This document shows, piece by piece, positions 10,590-21,500 of a DNA stretch of 64,000 nucleotides. The translations under genes were made by a program, and so were the position numbers. This DNA comes from Klebsormidium nitens. Taxonomy: Eukaryota; Streptophyta; Klebsormidiophyceae; Klebsormidiales; Klebsormidiaceae. Under the pieces are notes generated by a model that saw nothing but the letters and a program-made list of their open reading frames with translations, was not told the DNA's origin and did no database searches. The DNA is taken from assembly GCA_000708835.1 (NCBI GenBank), contig DF237149.1:1-64000 (forward strand), in the 5' to 3' direction. Within the stretch, counting starts at the first letter, position 1; each line of letters begins with the position of its first letter.

Positions 10590-13500
10590 CTAGGCCCTCT
10601 CAGAAGCCCCCGACGGAGCTGGCGCGCTTTTCAACGGTACCTTTTCTTCATCGTCCACCGACTTGGGGGCCGGAGCCGCTTTCTTGTGGTGACTCTTTGT
10701 TAGAGTATTATAGTACAGAGTTGAAAACACCAAAATCTGCACAGCGGAACATGAGGACCCTCATGAGAAACGAGGATTGGCTCAACTGTATGTTTTGCCA
10801 ATCTCGATTCGCAAAGTATGACCCAACCGCATGTTCGGTGAAGTGAATTGCTCAGTTTCAGGCTAGAGCATCCTCAATACTGGGCTACGGTGGTGACAGT
10901 ACAATAGGGTAGCCGGCAGTAATCAAGGACTGTACCTCAGAAAATGGCCATTTGGGTGGGATCCGGAAACACACGTAAAAGGGCCATTCGATTCAGAAAT
11001 GTCGAAGAAGCACAACTCAAATGTGTACGTTCAGTAGCAACAGACGGAATCCAGGACCGGCCAAAAAAGCCAAAAAAATTCCGTACTCACTTACGCCCAG
11101 CGTCAGCGAGAGCCGAAAGGCGAAATTATCGTCCACATTCGTGCAACGAGGTAAAGACCACATGAGAAAGGAGCGGGGGCGGTAGGGGGGCGGCAGCCCC
11201 CCCGATTTCAGGTGAAAAAGAAGGCTCGGTGACTTACGCACCCTAACAACCGTTTGTTGAACACAACAAAAGGGAGCCAGAACTTCTGAGAAAGCTTACT
11301 ACGACTGGGGAACGAGGACAAGGACGAACAATGAAAACGACAGAGCGCAGATTCTCCTCACAGTGCCTAGCGCGACTGGCCCGCGTAAACGAGAGCACGA
11401 AGATGACACACGGCATTACCAAAGCTCAACGAACAACACCTTGGTAGAGGTCGGGACCGAAAATCGTAATCCCCTATTGAACAACACGACTTCGCAGGTC
11501 AAATTGAGAATCCAAATCACAGAGATGCCTAGCCACTAGCCTCACGTGAACAGATGCACGAAGAAGATGACGCACGCCGTCATTACAAGATAATATGAAT
11601 AAAAGTAAAGAGGGAGAAATAAACCCACAAAAAACAGGAATGACTGTGTAGTTCGAGGTGAGGACCCGAATAACAGAGATCCTTTATCGTGCCTAGCCAC
11701 TGGCCCCAGGTCAGCGGATGCACGAAGTCGAGGCACGACCTCAAAACAGCTCATCAAACAACACTATTCATAAACCTGAGAAAGGAAGAGAAACACCAAG
11801 ATCGTGAAGCCCGGAGTAGAGAACACGAAAAGGAGATAAAACTTGCATGGACGGCCCAGATGCTTACCGTGCCCAGCCACTGGCCCCACGTGAGCGGATG
11901 CACGAAGATGAGGCACGAGAGCAGGATGCTCAGGAACTGCCGGGTGGTCATGACGGTCGCAAACACGAGCGCCCCGAACGTGCGGATCGTGTACGAGATG
12001 AGGAACTGGCTGAAGGTGGCGGCCTGCGAGGGGTGACGTCAGCGGCGCGTCAGCTCCTTTGAAAGTGACGTTAGCGCTGTAGCACAGTGTTCGACAGTGG
12101 CGGGTGGGCTTCTTCTGACGGGTAGGTCAAGGCTCCGGGCCAAGCGTGGTCATCATTTCGATTGACGAATCTGTTCTCGTTCACAACTCTCTTCTCTTTC
12201 TTTGCCTCTTACGCTTCTTCGTTCAATACTATCGGCTATTTCAAATGACCGACATAGACGACATTAGTGGAATAAGGAGATGACGTGGTCGCTGAAAGAG
12301 TGGAGCCGACCATGGGCCGACGACAGGACGAGAGCCAAGTCCTAATAGCTGATGGCACGTGTGCTTCGGAGGGGCAGATTCCTGACCACTCACCAGAGAA
12401 AGGACGAGGATGTTCCCTAAGCACTCGGGATACTTGATGACGAAATTAATGGCTTCGAAGAATTGGCCCGAGCTGATGAGGCCTGCAAAGAACGAGGATC
12501 AGCTGAAAATGCGAGAAGGCCTGATTGCTTCAATGGCATCGGACAGGGTGACGTTCAGTGAGCTTGTTACAGCGATAGCTACGTGTGAACGTCGGCCGAC
12601 ATCAAGTCCCAAGCCAAGCGTCATTGATTCCGTCAACCACGTGGCACACTCAGAGTCCGCTGTCTGAGGTAACGTTGATTTCAAGTACTAAGCACAAAAG
12701 GGATTCGAGCAGTGTGGTTGGTTTGAAGTGTCCAGCGACGTAGGGGTTTCGGACGAGCCCCAAACTTTCCAAAAACGCGCAGACAGGCTTTGTTTATCTA
12801 CATGAAGCGAACTTCAACAGTGATTTCTACTGCCAGCCTGGCAAACCTCACTCTTACTGAGTATTTCCAAACAACGTACTGAAAGCACAGCCTCGAATGG
12901 CATACTCGAAGTTTCTATTGCACAACGACGCATATATTTCGCAAAACATTCAACAGCAGGGCGGTGACGTGGTCGGCCATAGAATTACCTAGTGAGCTGA
13001 GTAATGACGAGCAAAGGCCCGTGTAGAGAACCTGCGTCCAAACGTCCATTTGGTACCCCTTGAACAGTTTGTCCTGGAAGGTACTGGTAAACCCGTCAAA
13101 CCTGCACAACGCCACAGATCGAAACACTGAACTTGGAGCACCTGGCTGATTGAAACTAATCCAAGGCAGCCTGAGCAACGTGTCTGAAACCCAACTGGTT
13201 CTCGTTAACCCCTTCCAAGACCCCTCCATGATGCGGTTTAGCTTGATCTAGTTCACCTCAATCCATTGATGCCTCACCAAAGAGAAGGATGCCAAGACCA
13301 TTGGGAAGCTTCATTTTGGACCCAATTTTGAACGATCACAGAAAACAGAGACGCTTTCGCAGTGCGATGTTCTGAGCTGCGGCTTTGAGCCAAAGTACTT
13401 CTAGGTGACAACCTTATGCACTTCTCTTAAACGCTTTGAAATGTTACCCGCTTCTAAGAGAAAGCATCTCTGAACGCCTCAAGGAGGAGAAAGGAAGTCA

Positions 13501-16500
13501 ACCTATCCTCCTCTGCGGTCTGTGCTACCAAAGCCCGATACCTGTCCGTCTCATGATCTGAAGTCGTGCCACGCGTTTTTCAAACTTGCTGAAAGAGGGG
13601 TTGCAACACCTACCCGAGGTAGCCACACATTAGGAGGATGCCCCAGAGGCTGTCGCTTGACGCTGCTTTATGCTTCTTTTCAGATTCCTGTAGAAGACCG
13701 AACGCTTGTCAATGAACACGTGGCACTGGGAGGCTGCTTCTGAGGCATCCTGTTTACGGGGAAAGTGTCTGGGTTATGATCGTTTAGATATCTGTAGCAA
13801 AAGCCTTGCAACGTCGTTTGTACTTGTGCTGAAGCTGGAATGGAGCCGTGAAGAATACAGATTCTCAGAATGGAAAAGGCTGTTGTAAGTGCAGAAAACA
13901 TTAGCGAGCGCATGGTATACAGCGCTAGGATACCCAGATTTTAACCCTAGCTGCAGCCGGTCATGTAGAGTCATTTGTGAGGGCGGCCGCCAGCTATCAG
14001 TTTCAAATCCGGAATCGCAGGGAGAGAGAGTTATCGAAACAACTTTTTGAAGATACGCAGGTCTGCAGATGAGTTAGTGACCCGTCACAAAGAGGGAAGA
14101 TACAATGAAGGCAGGAGACTGAGTTCGTAAGAATGCTTAACCTTCATTTTGCTGAGCTGTGACGAATTCGTGGTCCAATGTGCACCTTATTATGATTGAT
14201 CAGCAGAGAAACTGAGTGGCTTACCCCCGTGAGAAGGAAGACCGTGCAGCCCAGAGTGATCAACACTGCCAAGAAGTAGTCTTTCGGCCCATATCGCTTT
14301 CCCATGATGATTGTGCCCCAGATCTGCAAAGAATCCCCGCTTACTATCAGAAGATCGAAATTTTCAAATATTGACGAGTACCTGAGCCTGCTCAAGGAAG
14401 GGAATAGGGACCCAACTATAAGAGGGGCAAGGCGCGACGATTCAGGAATATGACAAGTGAAGCAACTAACGGACTTAGCGATGCTTCCAAGGACACTGAA
14501 CAGTGCGAAAATTTGACCATCCACACGACCCTTGAAGTTCTGCCACCCTGATCTCTTACTATGACTGACAGCTGCCACCCCCTTTCTTGCTGCGCGTCGC
14601 TCAAGACGTCACAATTGTTCACTTATGTTGCACTTTTGATGGTGAACACCAGCTTGATTGGCCCCTCAGGCAAGTAGAATCAACAATTTCATCATATTCT
14701 TGGCAGCAAAATGTAAAACAGTTCCCTGTTGCTGACAGCTTGCTGACAGGACTAGTCGTGATAATGAGGGCGCGACAACCAGTCAGCAGCTTTGACTATG
14801 TAAGGTTGGGGGTATCCTTGGTGATAGAAGCATCAGATCTCAGTCGTGCTCAAGAGAGGCTCTCACCAGCAGCAAAACGAAACATGTTTTCAGCGAGGTT
14901 CTGGAGTGGTTCAGGAGCCGGTTGTGAGATGCGGTTTCTGACTCTCTCACCATGACTGGCATCATCTTCGCACACTTGGCGAGCGTCTGTGTGGGGAAGC
15001 TAACGTACTTCAATGCCTGTAAAAGGGGCACAAAGAGTAGGGGTTTAGAGTTTGCAGGTTAATCCGTTTTTTTACCAGTTTCCTTATGCTTGATCAACAA
15101 CCAGAAAAGGTGACAATGGAAGTCGACTCCTTCCTGTGGTTGTGAGGTGCCCTGCTTCTCCGCTTTATCTTCGCTCCTACCTAATGAAGTTCGAACATAA
15201 TGCTGAGCGTAAACTGAGATAGCAGAAGAGAGTGGTGCGGTTGGGTTCTCTAACATTTTGTGAAGAGGTGGCGAGTCTGCCGTCCTACAAGGCACGCTAG
15301 AAACCTCTGTGTGGAAATGAGACAGTTTGTGTGTTGACGATTCGAACTATTCAAGATCCAAGGTCAAGGCGATGCCTCCTGCTCAGAACGGCCTCAAGGG
15401 GCAGAAACAGTAGACCGAGACCTAACCCAGCAGGGTGATTCAAACTGGAACAATCTAGATTACTGTATCCTCCTAGCTCTTGGGTTACTTAGGATTGAGT
15501 CAGGAAGCACATGTAGGTAGATCGTGCGTGTGTGAAAAGAACCCCTTGCTGGATGTTGAAGATTCAAGCGCTTGCACAAAATTGTCTAATTTCTGGTGCT
15601 TTAGAAGTTGAGAACCATCGACCACAGTGGAGCTCATTTGATTCCCGCTCTCCGATCTGTCACTCTGTCCACTGGCAATGCATAAAGGGGCTTCCTCACT
15701 CATCATGATTGTCTCTTTTCCAATTTTCTTTGAGTCCAGGATTATTCCACGATGTGCCTCAGTCACACTCGATGATCACAATCTTATGTTTGGACTCTGA
15801 CTCAAGAACTACCTCATGTATGACAATGCTATCAACACAACAGTGGCGTGAAATGCTGGCTGAAAGCACAATGCACGGAGGCAGCACCATGTAGGAACTG
15901 GGCGCTCACTTCATACTGGCAGGTGGTCGCAACCACATTGGACAGGGACACTGCGGCGTAGGAATAGAGTGGTGCCACGGGGTTCAGGGACTTGGACTGG
16001 GCCTGGAATCGACCCCCGAAAGTTTATTGTCAGCTTTAAGATAGTCTTTGAAAAGACTCTTAATTTGTCTCAGTAATTTTAACTTGTCTTGTTGAAGCCT
16101 GTAATCTGTGGCACATCAATGGCATTGTTCGAGTCCAGTGAGCGATTCGGAGGTTTCAGCATGCTCCGAGCAACAGCAATTCAGAGACAGTCGCAAGGTA
16201 ATTGAGTCCCAGGCCAAGCTGGAAAAACTTCTTTTTATCTTTGTGGGGGAAACTTGAGTCAACTGGACAAAGAGCATCTTCCAGCACGTAACCAGAAACC
16301 ATGTGCTCTTCAGATCAAATTCTTTCGGCCTGGGATGACAGGGTTCTACCTAGAGCTTTTTTTGATTAGCAGTTGCCTTCATTGAGGATATTGAGTTAGA
16401 GAGCTGTTTGCAAGGGAACCGATACAGGTGGTAGTGTCGGTTCGCCCGCAATCGAGAGAGCTTACTCACCCATAACAGACCGACACAGACAGAACACGTG

Positions 16501-17251
16501 AGTGCTCTGTTGCACAACACGAGGAACAGGGAAAATTTGAAATATTCTTGCTCCTCTCCATACGGCACCTTCATGATCCTCTCCTGCAGGAAAAAGCGAC
16601 TGCTGGTTGGAACTTTGGAAAGATGGAAGAAGTAAACGCAGGTGCATCATGGAGACGGGAAACGCACGAGTCCCCAAGGTCAGGAAACCCTCCATAATGG
16701 ATAACAAACGCTTTGTGGAGGATCTCCAAAAACAAAATGACAGAAGTGCATTATGATGCAGTGGAGAAGGCGGTCACTTGACAGACAAGAGCTCTGAGGA
16801 GAACATGATCTACAACCTGCTGATTGGCAATGCCATCAGACACCATATAGACCAACATCAATAGCTCCATGTGACTGTAGATCTAACAATGATGGCACAA
16901 GCTTGAGAGGGCCACCTCGTTTTTCGCATCAAACGTCATATCCCTGTTTTCACTTCACAACCAACTCTGAAGCACTAAGACTTCACAGGGATTCTAAGAA
17001 GAGCTGCATTTCAACATCCTAAGCCTGCTGGAGCCAAAAGCGCTGAAGACAGTGCATCATCACAAAGAATGCAGAGGCAGGATAAAAAGTCACATCACAA
17101 GACTGAGGCATACCTGCAGTACCCCATACAGCATGAGGGATGACAAGATCCCAAAAGCTGCCAGCACAAGCCTTACAGTCTCGGACTGGAAGAAATTTGG
17201 ACCTAGGTAGGATCTGAGGCCGCCTAGAGAGAATGAGCTAGCGTCCGCCAT
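10590..17251 (-). CDS. UDP-galactose/UDP-glucose transporter, SLC35B/UTR type
   Basis: A Golgi or ER nucleotide-sugar antiporter of the drug/metabolite transporter superfamily, closest in wording to the Arabidopsis UTR3/UTR5 group (SLC35B relatives). Ten exons join in phase: 17114-17251, 16470-16583, 15910-16002, 14951-15016, 14225-14323, 13614-13687, 12989-13101, 12394-12482, 11868-12023 and 10590-10736, giving 362 residues. Family landmarks in order are ERIMKVPYG, the QYEALKYVSFPTQTLAKCAKM region, FDGFTSTFQDKLFKGYQM, SYTIRTFGALVFATVMTTRQ and HPLTWGQWLG, consistent with about ten membrane helices. The start is the ATG opening MADASSFSLGG. The last exon gives the final helix and a charged tail rich in Lys, Asp and Glu, ending SGASERA. 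UDP-galactose or UDP-glucose is the family's usual cargo, and PAPS transport by relatives cannot be excluded. Intron 9 holds three decayed copies of the end of exon 9. Confidence 0.95.
11355..11745 (-). repeat. Three decayed copies of the 3' edge of exon 9
   Basis: Intron 9 of the transporter contains direct repeats of the end of exon 9 (true end at 11868) plus flanking intron. Plus-strand landmarks reading gcc(c/t)agc begin at 11871 in the exon and at 11691, 11526 and 11364 in the copies, so spacing is about 180, 165 and 162 bp. The nearest copy still encodes FVHPLTWGQWLG almost unchanged but has lost the donor GT (ATAAAG replaces GTAAGC). The middle copy has in-frame stops. The farthest is the most diverged. 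Decay therefore increases with distance. Confidence 0.88.
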
Positions 17252-17811
17252 TTTTATCAGGCTATCCTTTTGTGACGTCCCTCGCTTTCAGTTGCGCTGC
17301 TTTCGGCATGTGATCTAGCTCCCTTCCTCAAATGGATCTAGACAGAAACAGTGAACGTGATCAACAGCTTCTTCTGATCAACAGTTTACTCAGCGTCTTC
17401 AGCAGCTGTCCATCACAAATTCGTGAAACGTGAAGCGAAATTTGTGCGAGGCGGAATGCACATCATTTGAAAATTGAATGCCAGGATTTTGTCGACTCTT
17501 GAGTCATGAAGTTGAGGCTTGAGACTGGCAGTCTGAGTAGGTACAGCTGTCATGATTACCGTACGGTACGTTATACGCTGCCTGACTACTTATACCCTCT
17601 GGAGCCAGGCTTGAAAGCCGCCCGGAGGTCGGGGGCCTTCAACGGCAATGCCCGGCCCCGCAAAGAGTGGTTGGAACTGGCCAGAGCGCCCGGATAAATG
17701 AGCCGGTCGCCAAACTGTAAGATCGCAATTTGCGGCTTGCCTCATAAGCCATGTTGGTTTGTGCTGTGTCTATTATCTTTGCTTGCCGCGTTGGGGTCTC
17801 CAGCTGCTTGC
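17252..17811. other. Upstream region of the transporter, spacer to the tRNA
   Basis: The region between the transporter start codon (minus strand) and the tRNA gene. It should hold the transporter's promoter and 5' untranslated region. I see no coding sequence or clear motif. Confidence 0.5.
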
Positions 17812-17912
17812 GGGGGGTTAGCTCAACTGGTTAGAGCACTTGCTTAACAAATGACGTCGCTTGCCGTCATGCGAAGCGCAAGAGGTCCCGGGTTCGAAAC
17901 CCGGACCTCCCA
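17812..17912 (+). tRNA. tRNA-Val(AAC) with a hairpin intron
   Basis: A full cloverleaf can be drawn. The acceptor arms are 17812-17818 and 17905-17911 with discriminator A at 17912 and one G-T pair. The D arm is GCTC..GAGC (17821-17837). The anticodon stem is CTTGC (17839-17843) with GCAAG (17878-17882), and the T arm is 17888-17904 with loop TTCGAAA. The anticodon loop starts TTAACA, which puts AAC at positions 34-36. An intron of about 27 nt follows position 37 (about 17850-17876) and folds as ATGACG..CGTCAT, as expected for splicing by the tRNA endonuclease. A TTTT run at 17944-17947 could end RNA polymerase III transcription. Intron ends are approximate. Confidence 0.85.
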
Positions 17913-18580
17913 TCTTCCGATTACGTCAGCTCCTGACGTGGAATTTTGGTCGCTGCACTTCGTAGCCATAGAGTAGCTGTTTTGCAACAGGAGAGCCATG
18001 GTGCCCTGAGTCAAGCAAGCGTTAAAGACCATTTCCCTGCCTAAGCTCGTCTTTTTGATACGATGCTTCGTTTCTTTGTGGGGTTGCATGAAGCGGTCTT
18101 CTGGCTTCATAAGCTTCATATACTCTGAATCGTCATATGGTAAGAAGTATGAGGGACCAAAGGCTTAATCGTGTGCGTAACAACCTTTTTGTTTAAACCG
18201 CTCTGAGAATGATGACACGAGTGGTAGCGTGCCCTTCTCCAGCAGATAAAAAGGCATAACCGCAGTTGTACGAGCTTAGTAGGCTACAAGGACACCTCCA
18301 ACATGCAGCTACAGAGATACTAAAAGTCTGAAGAGTTATGATGCCGCGATGCAGTGCAGTGCAACGTTTGCCTCGATGTTAATAAGCAGAAAGCATGTAA
18401 GGCCTTGCCTTGATGCAAGGCCTTGCCTTGATTTTCTAACGGAGACAATAAAACTCCATCAGAACTTTGCACTCATGTCTCAACATCAGAAGATCTGGAA
18501 AATTATGTACTGAAGAAGGTACTTAACGCGCAGCTGATTGTCTTTCCTCTACACCGGATCCCAACACAATTCTGTTCCTT
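17913..18580. other. Spacer between tRNA and SNF2 gene
   Basis: No gene is seen. It contains the 3' flank of the helicase gene and a small direct repeat (aaggccttgccttgat, twice, about 18399-18432). Confidence 0.5.
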
Positions 18581-21500
18581 TCAACTGAAGAGAATCTCGA
18601 ACTCGCTCATCCTCAAGTTCTGCTTATCCGTGCGGATAGATCCCGCTATGGTCTCCGGTCGTTGAGCTTTCCCTTTGCTGCATCAAGCAAACGCCATCGA
18701 CTGGTTAGAGACCATGTTATACTCCGCAATTGTGGACGTACCAACCTCCTAGACACTTCGATAAGACAACACAGAATTTCAAATATTCAAATGATCTATA
18801 GACGACGAACAGGCTGCTCCAGTTATCCATCGGGGCATAATCGCCGGTTACTCTTTCAGGTCTGGTTCAAGAGGACAGCTGGAAAGGTCCTGCTCATTAT
18901 GAAATAAGAGATGCAACAGACAGTTCCGAAAGGTTCATGAACCTCTCCATATGAATGTCAAGTGGGTCTCAGAGTACCACCACACTTATGTCTGAGGTAG
19001 GTGGCTAGGTCACACGGGCCCAACGACCAATCGGCAGGTAAGCTGGCAGACGTGAAATGGCAAAGGCAGCGAAGGGTATTATCCCTTCCTTAAATCTCCA
19101 CAATGGCGCAAAAGGATCAGAGATACACAAGCCATATGGATCCAAATCTGTGCTTCCAAGAATGCTCGCGGACAATTGGACCTGGCAACCCCCTGCTATG
19201 CAGGTTGACATTAGCTCGACATTAGCAAGTCAGGACGAGAACGGAAAATGAACCCTCACCTTCTGTATGCCGCACGTCCCACGTCGTCAGGTGCATCATT
19301 TGCGTTTCCGCCCTCCACGCGACTCTTGACCACTTTGAGAATCTTCTCTTCCACGGAGTCCTGGATGAACATGCGCTTCACGGTCACAGGCCTCTGCTGT
19401 CCCATCCGCCAAGCACGGCCCACCGCCTGGTCTTCCAACTGGAAAAGGAGAAGGCAGGCTTCGAAAGGCGATCCAAAGCAATGGAATGTGACGCCGGCCT
19501 AGTCGGCCTGAATCAGCGATTGTGAGCCAGACTGGGTTACAGGATAACCGGAAGTCATCGAGTTGGAGGAAGCGAGTACGGCACCTGAAAAGAGCGGGTT
19601 TGGCCTCTCCATCAATGACAAACCCGCGGGACAGAATCCGAGGGTTTTACGGCAGAGGGTCGAGAAAACGCCGGAGTGCAGCTGCTCATAAAGCGCTAGT
19701 CGCTTTGAAAAGGTCATCTTCCGGAGATCTTCGAGAGAAGCTTTCAGCACGAGCATTCTGAAACTAGTCAGCGCCCGTAATCGTGCTCGGCCTCTCAAAC
19801 CCCAGTTTTGAACAAACAATTGCTTGAGGGCGCTCCGCAGACTTGAGCAGCAACAGCCCCTCGAAATAGACGGCGATGATATTGATTGATCAAGCAGATA
19901 TTGCTCACCCATCACAAGATAACTCTCTCGACACGGCTTTCAACGGCCAATCGTTCATCGCGCCATTAGAGTACCCTTGATACGTAGAATCGGATACAAA
20001 ATCGCCGAAAGAGAGACACGAGCGGCTGGGTAATTGACGACCAGCATTCGGCGCGGCTCTGGTACTTACCGCTGGATTCAAGACGGGCTCCAGGAGGTAC
20101 ACGACCGACGCTGACGTCAGCGTGATGCCCACCGCGCCGGTCCGGATGGACAGCAAGAAGACGGTCGTGGGAGGGTCCTGCACACGGCACACATTCTAGA
20201 TTTCAGAAGGAGTTGACGACCTAGAGTTATGGCAGATTGGGAAGCACCCCTTTGGGATCACAGTGCTTCGCAACGCCCCGTAGATGGATGTGATCGATTC
20301 TTAAAAAGAAGCGTGAACGTTAGCGGTTGCAACTCGATTATATGCGCGTCAATATCGGAGACTGCGAGCTCTACCAGAGATTCACAAACCGAGCATAGAT
20401 GCTTTTCTCTAACCAAGTGAGTCCCCTCACCGAGTACGAGGTCATGCTCGGCAAAACTGCATTCTACGGCAGCCTTTGAACCCGGTTTGTACCGCTTGAG
20501 GTAAGCCTTCAGCTACAATTTAACCCGAAACTTAAACTCGACCCCTCAAAGGGCATACCTGTTGAAATTGCTCGATGGCTTTGGCCCGTTTGTTGAGCGC
20601 CATGTCGCCACTGATGTAGCGGTACTTGACGCCAGCTTCCGTCAGCTTCAGCTTGAGCCAGTCGATGGTTCCCATGAACTGGCTGAAGATCAGCGCCTGC
20701 GCACGCGAACCAAACACGATGTTCATACTGTTTCTTTTCCATCTTCTTGCAACAAATCACGAGGCGGATGCCATAGAGCGTTCGCCATTTTGTCTTCTTC
20801 CGCGCAGAATCGCCAGCCAGTTTCAACGCAGATTCTTCTAGTTCTTCTTACGGCATACCAACGTGAGACCTTTACAGCTTCCCGAACTACCTGCCAGCGC
20901 TAATCGAAGGAGGAATTTCAGTGATCTGGAAACTTCGTCACCTACATTCGATCCAACCCGGGGACAAAGCGCCCATGCTGAGGATCTCATGTGTTAGGTC
21001 TTAGTGATCGTCCGCTTGCGGTCTCCTTGTGCAGAATCGTGTTTCAGAGATGGAGTCTGGTTTGATGCCCGTTGAATCTGGACGTACCTTGGCCGTTGGA
21101 TCCTCTTCCCTCGTCTTCTCCAGGTCTGCTAGCAGCGCCTTCAGCTTCGACTCCGCCACGAAAGGAGCGGCGGCGCCACTTGGGCCAGCCTCATCCTTGC
21201 CTGCGCCAGTCAGAGAACAGGGTGAGACTGACGCCCTGAATGCTTCCGCGTCTTAAATTAAAACTGCGCATAAGTACTTGCTCTATATACACAGGGGACC
21301 CTTTGCCACGTGGGACAGCTTAGATTTCGCCTGCGGCATTCAGAAAACAGATTGAGACGTTTCGCTTTGGAGTACGATGCGTCCAGAGTCTCGACGAGGA
21401 AATGGCCCAGCCTTGTTCTCGCCTGCGGCAGCCAGAAATTGAGACGAAAAGCAGTTTCAACGGGAAAGCATCCAAAGCCTTGAGGGAAAGAGGCCCAATA

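Noticed and set aside
11017-11241. Last exon of the transporter placed here
   Set aside because: The open frame does not continue the family sequence. The exon at 10590-10736 does, in phase and with a proper acceptor.
18940-19020. Alternative last exon of the SNF2 gene ending in a short peptide
   Set aside because: A phase-compatible acceptor exists, but the exon at 18581-18677 gives the conserved family C-terminus.
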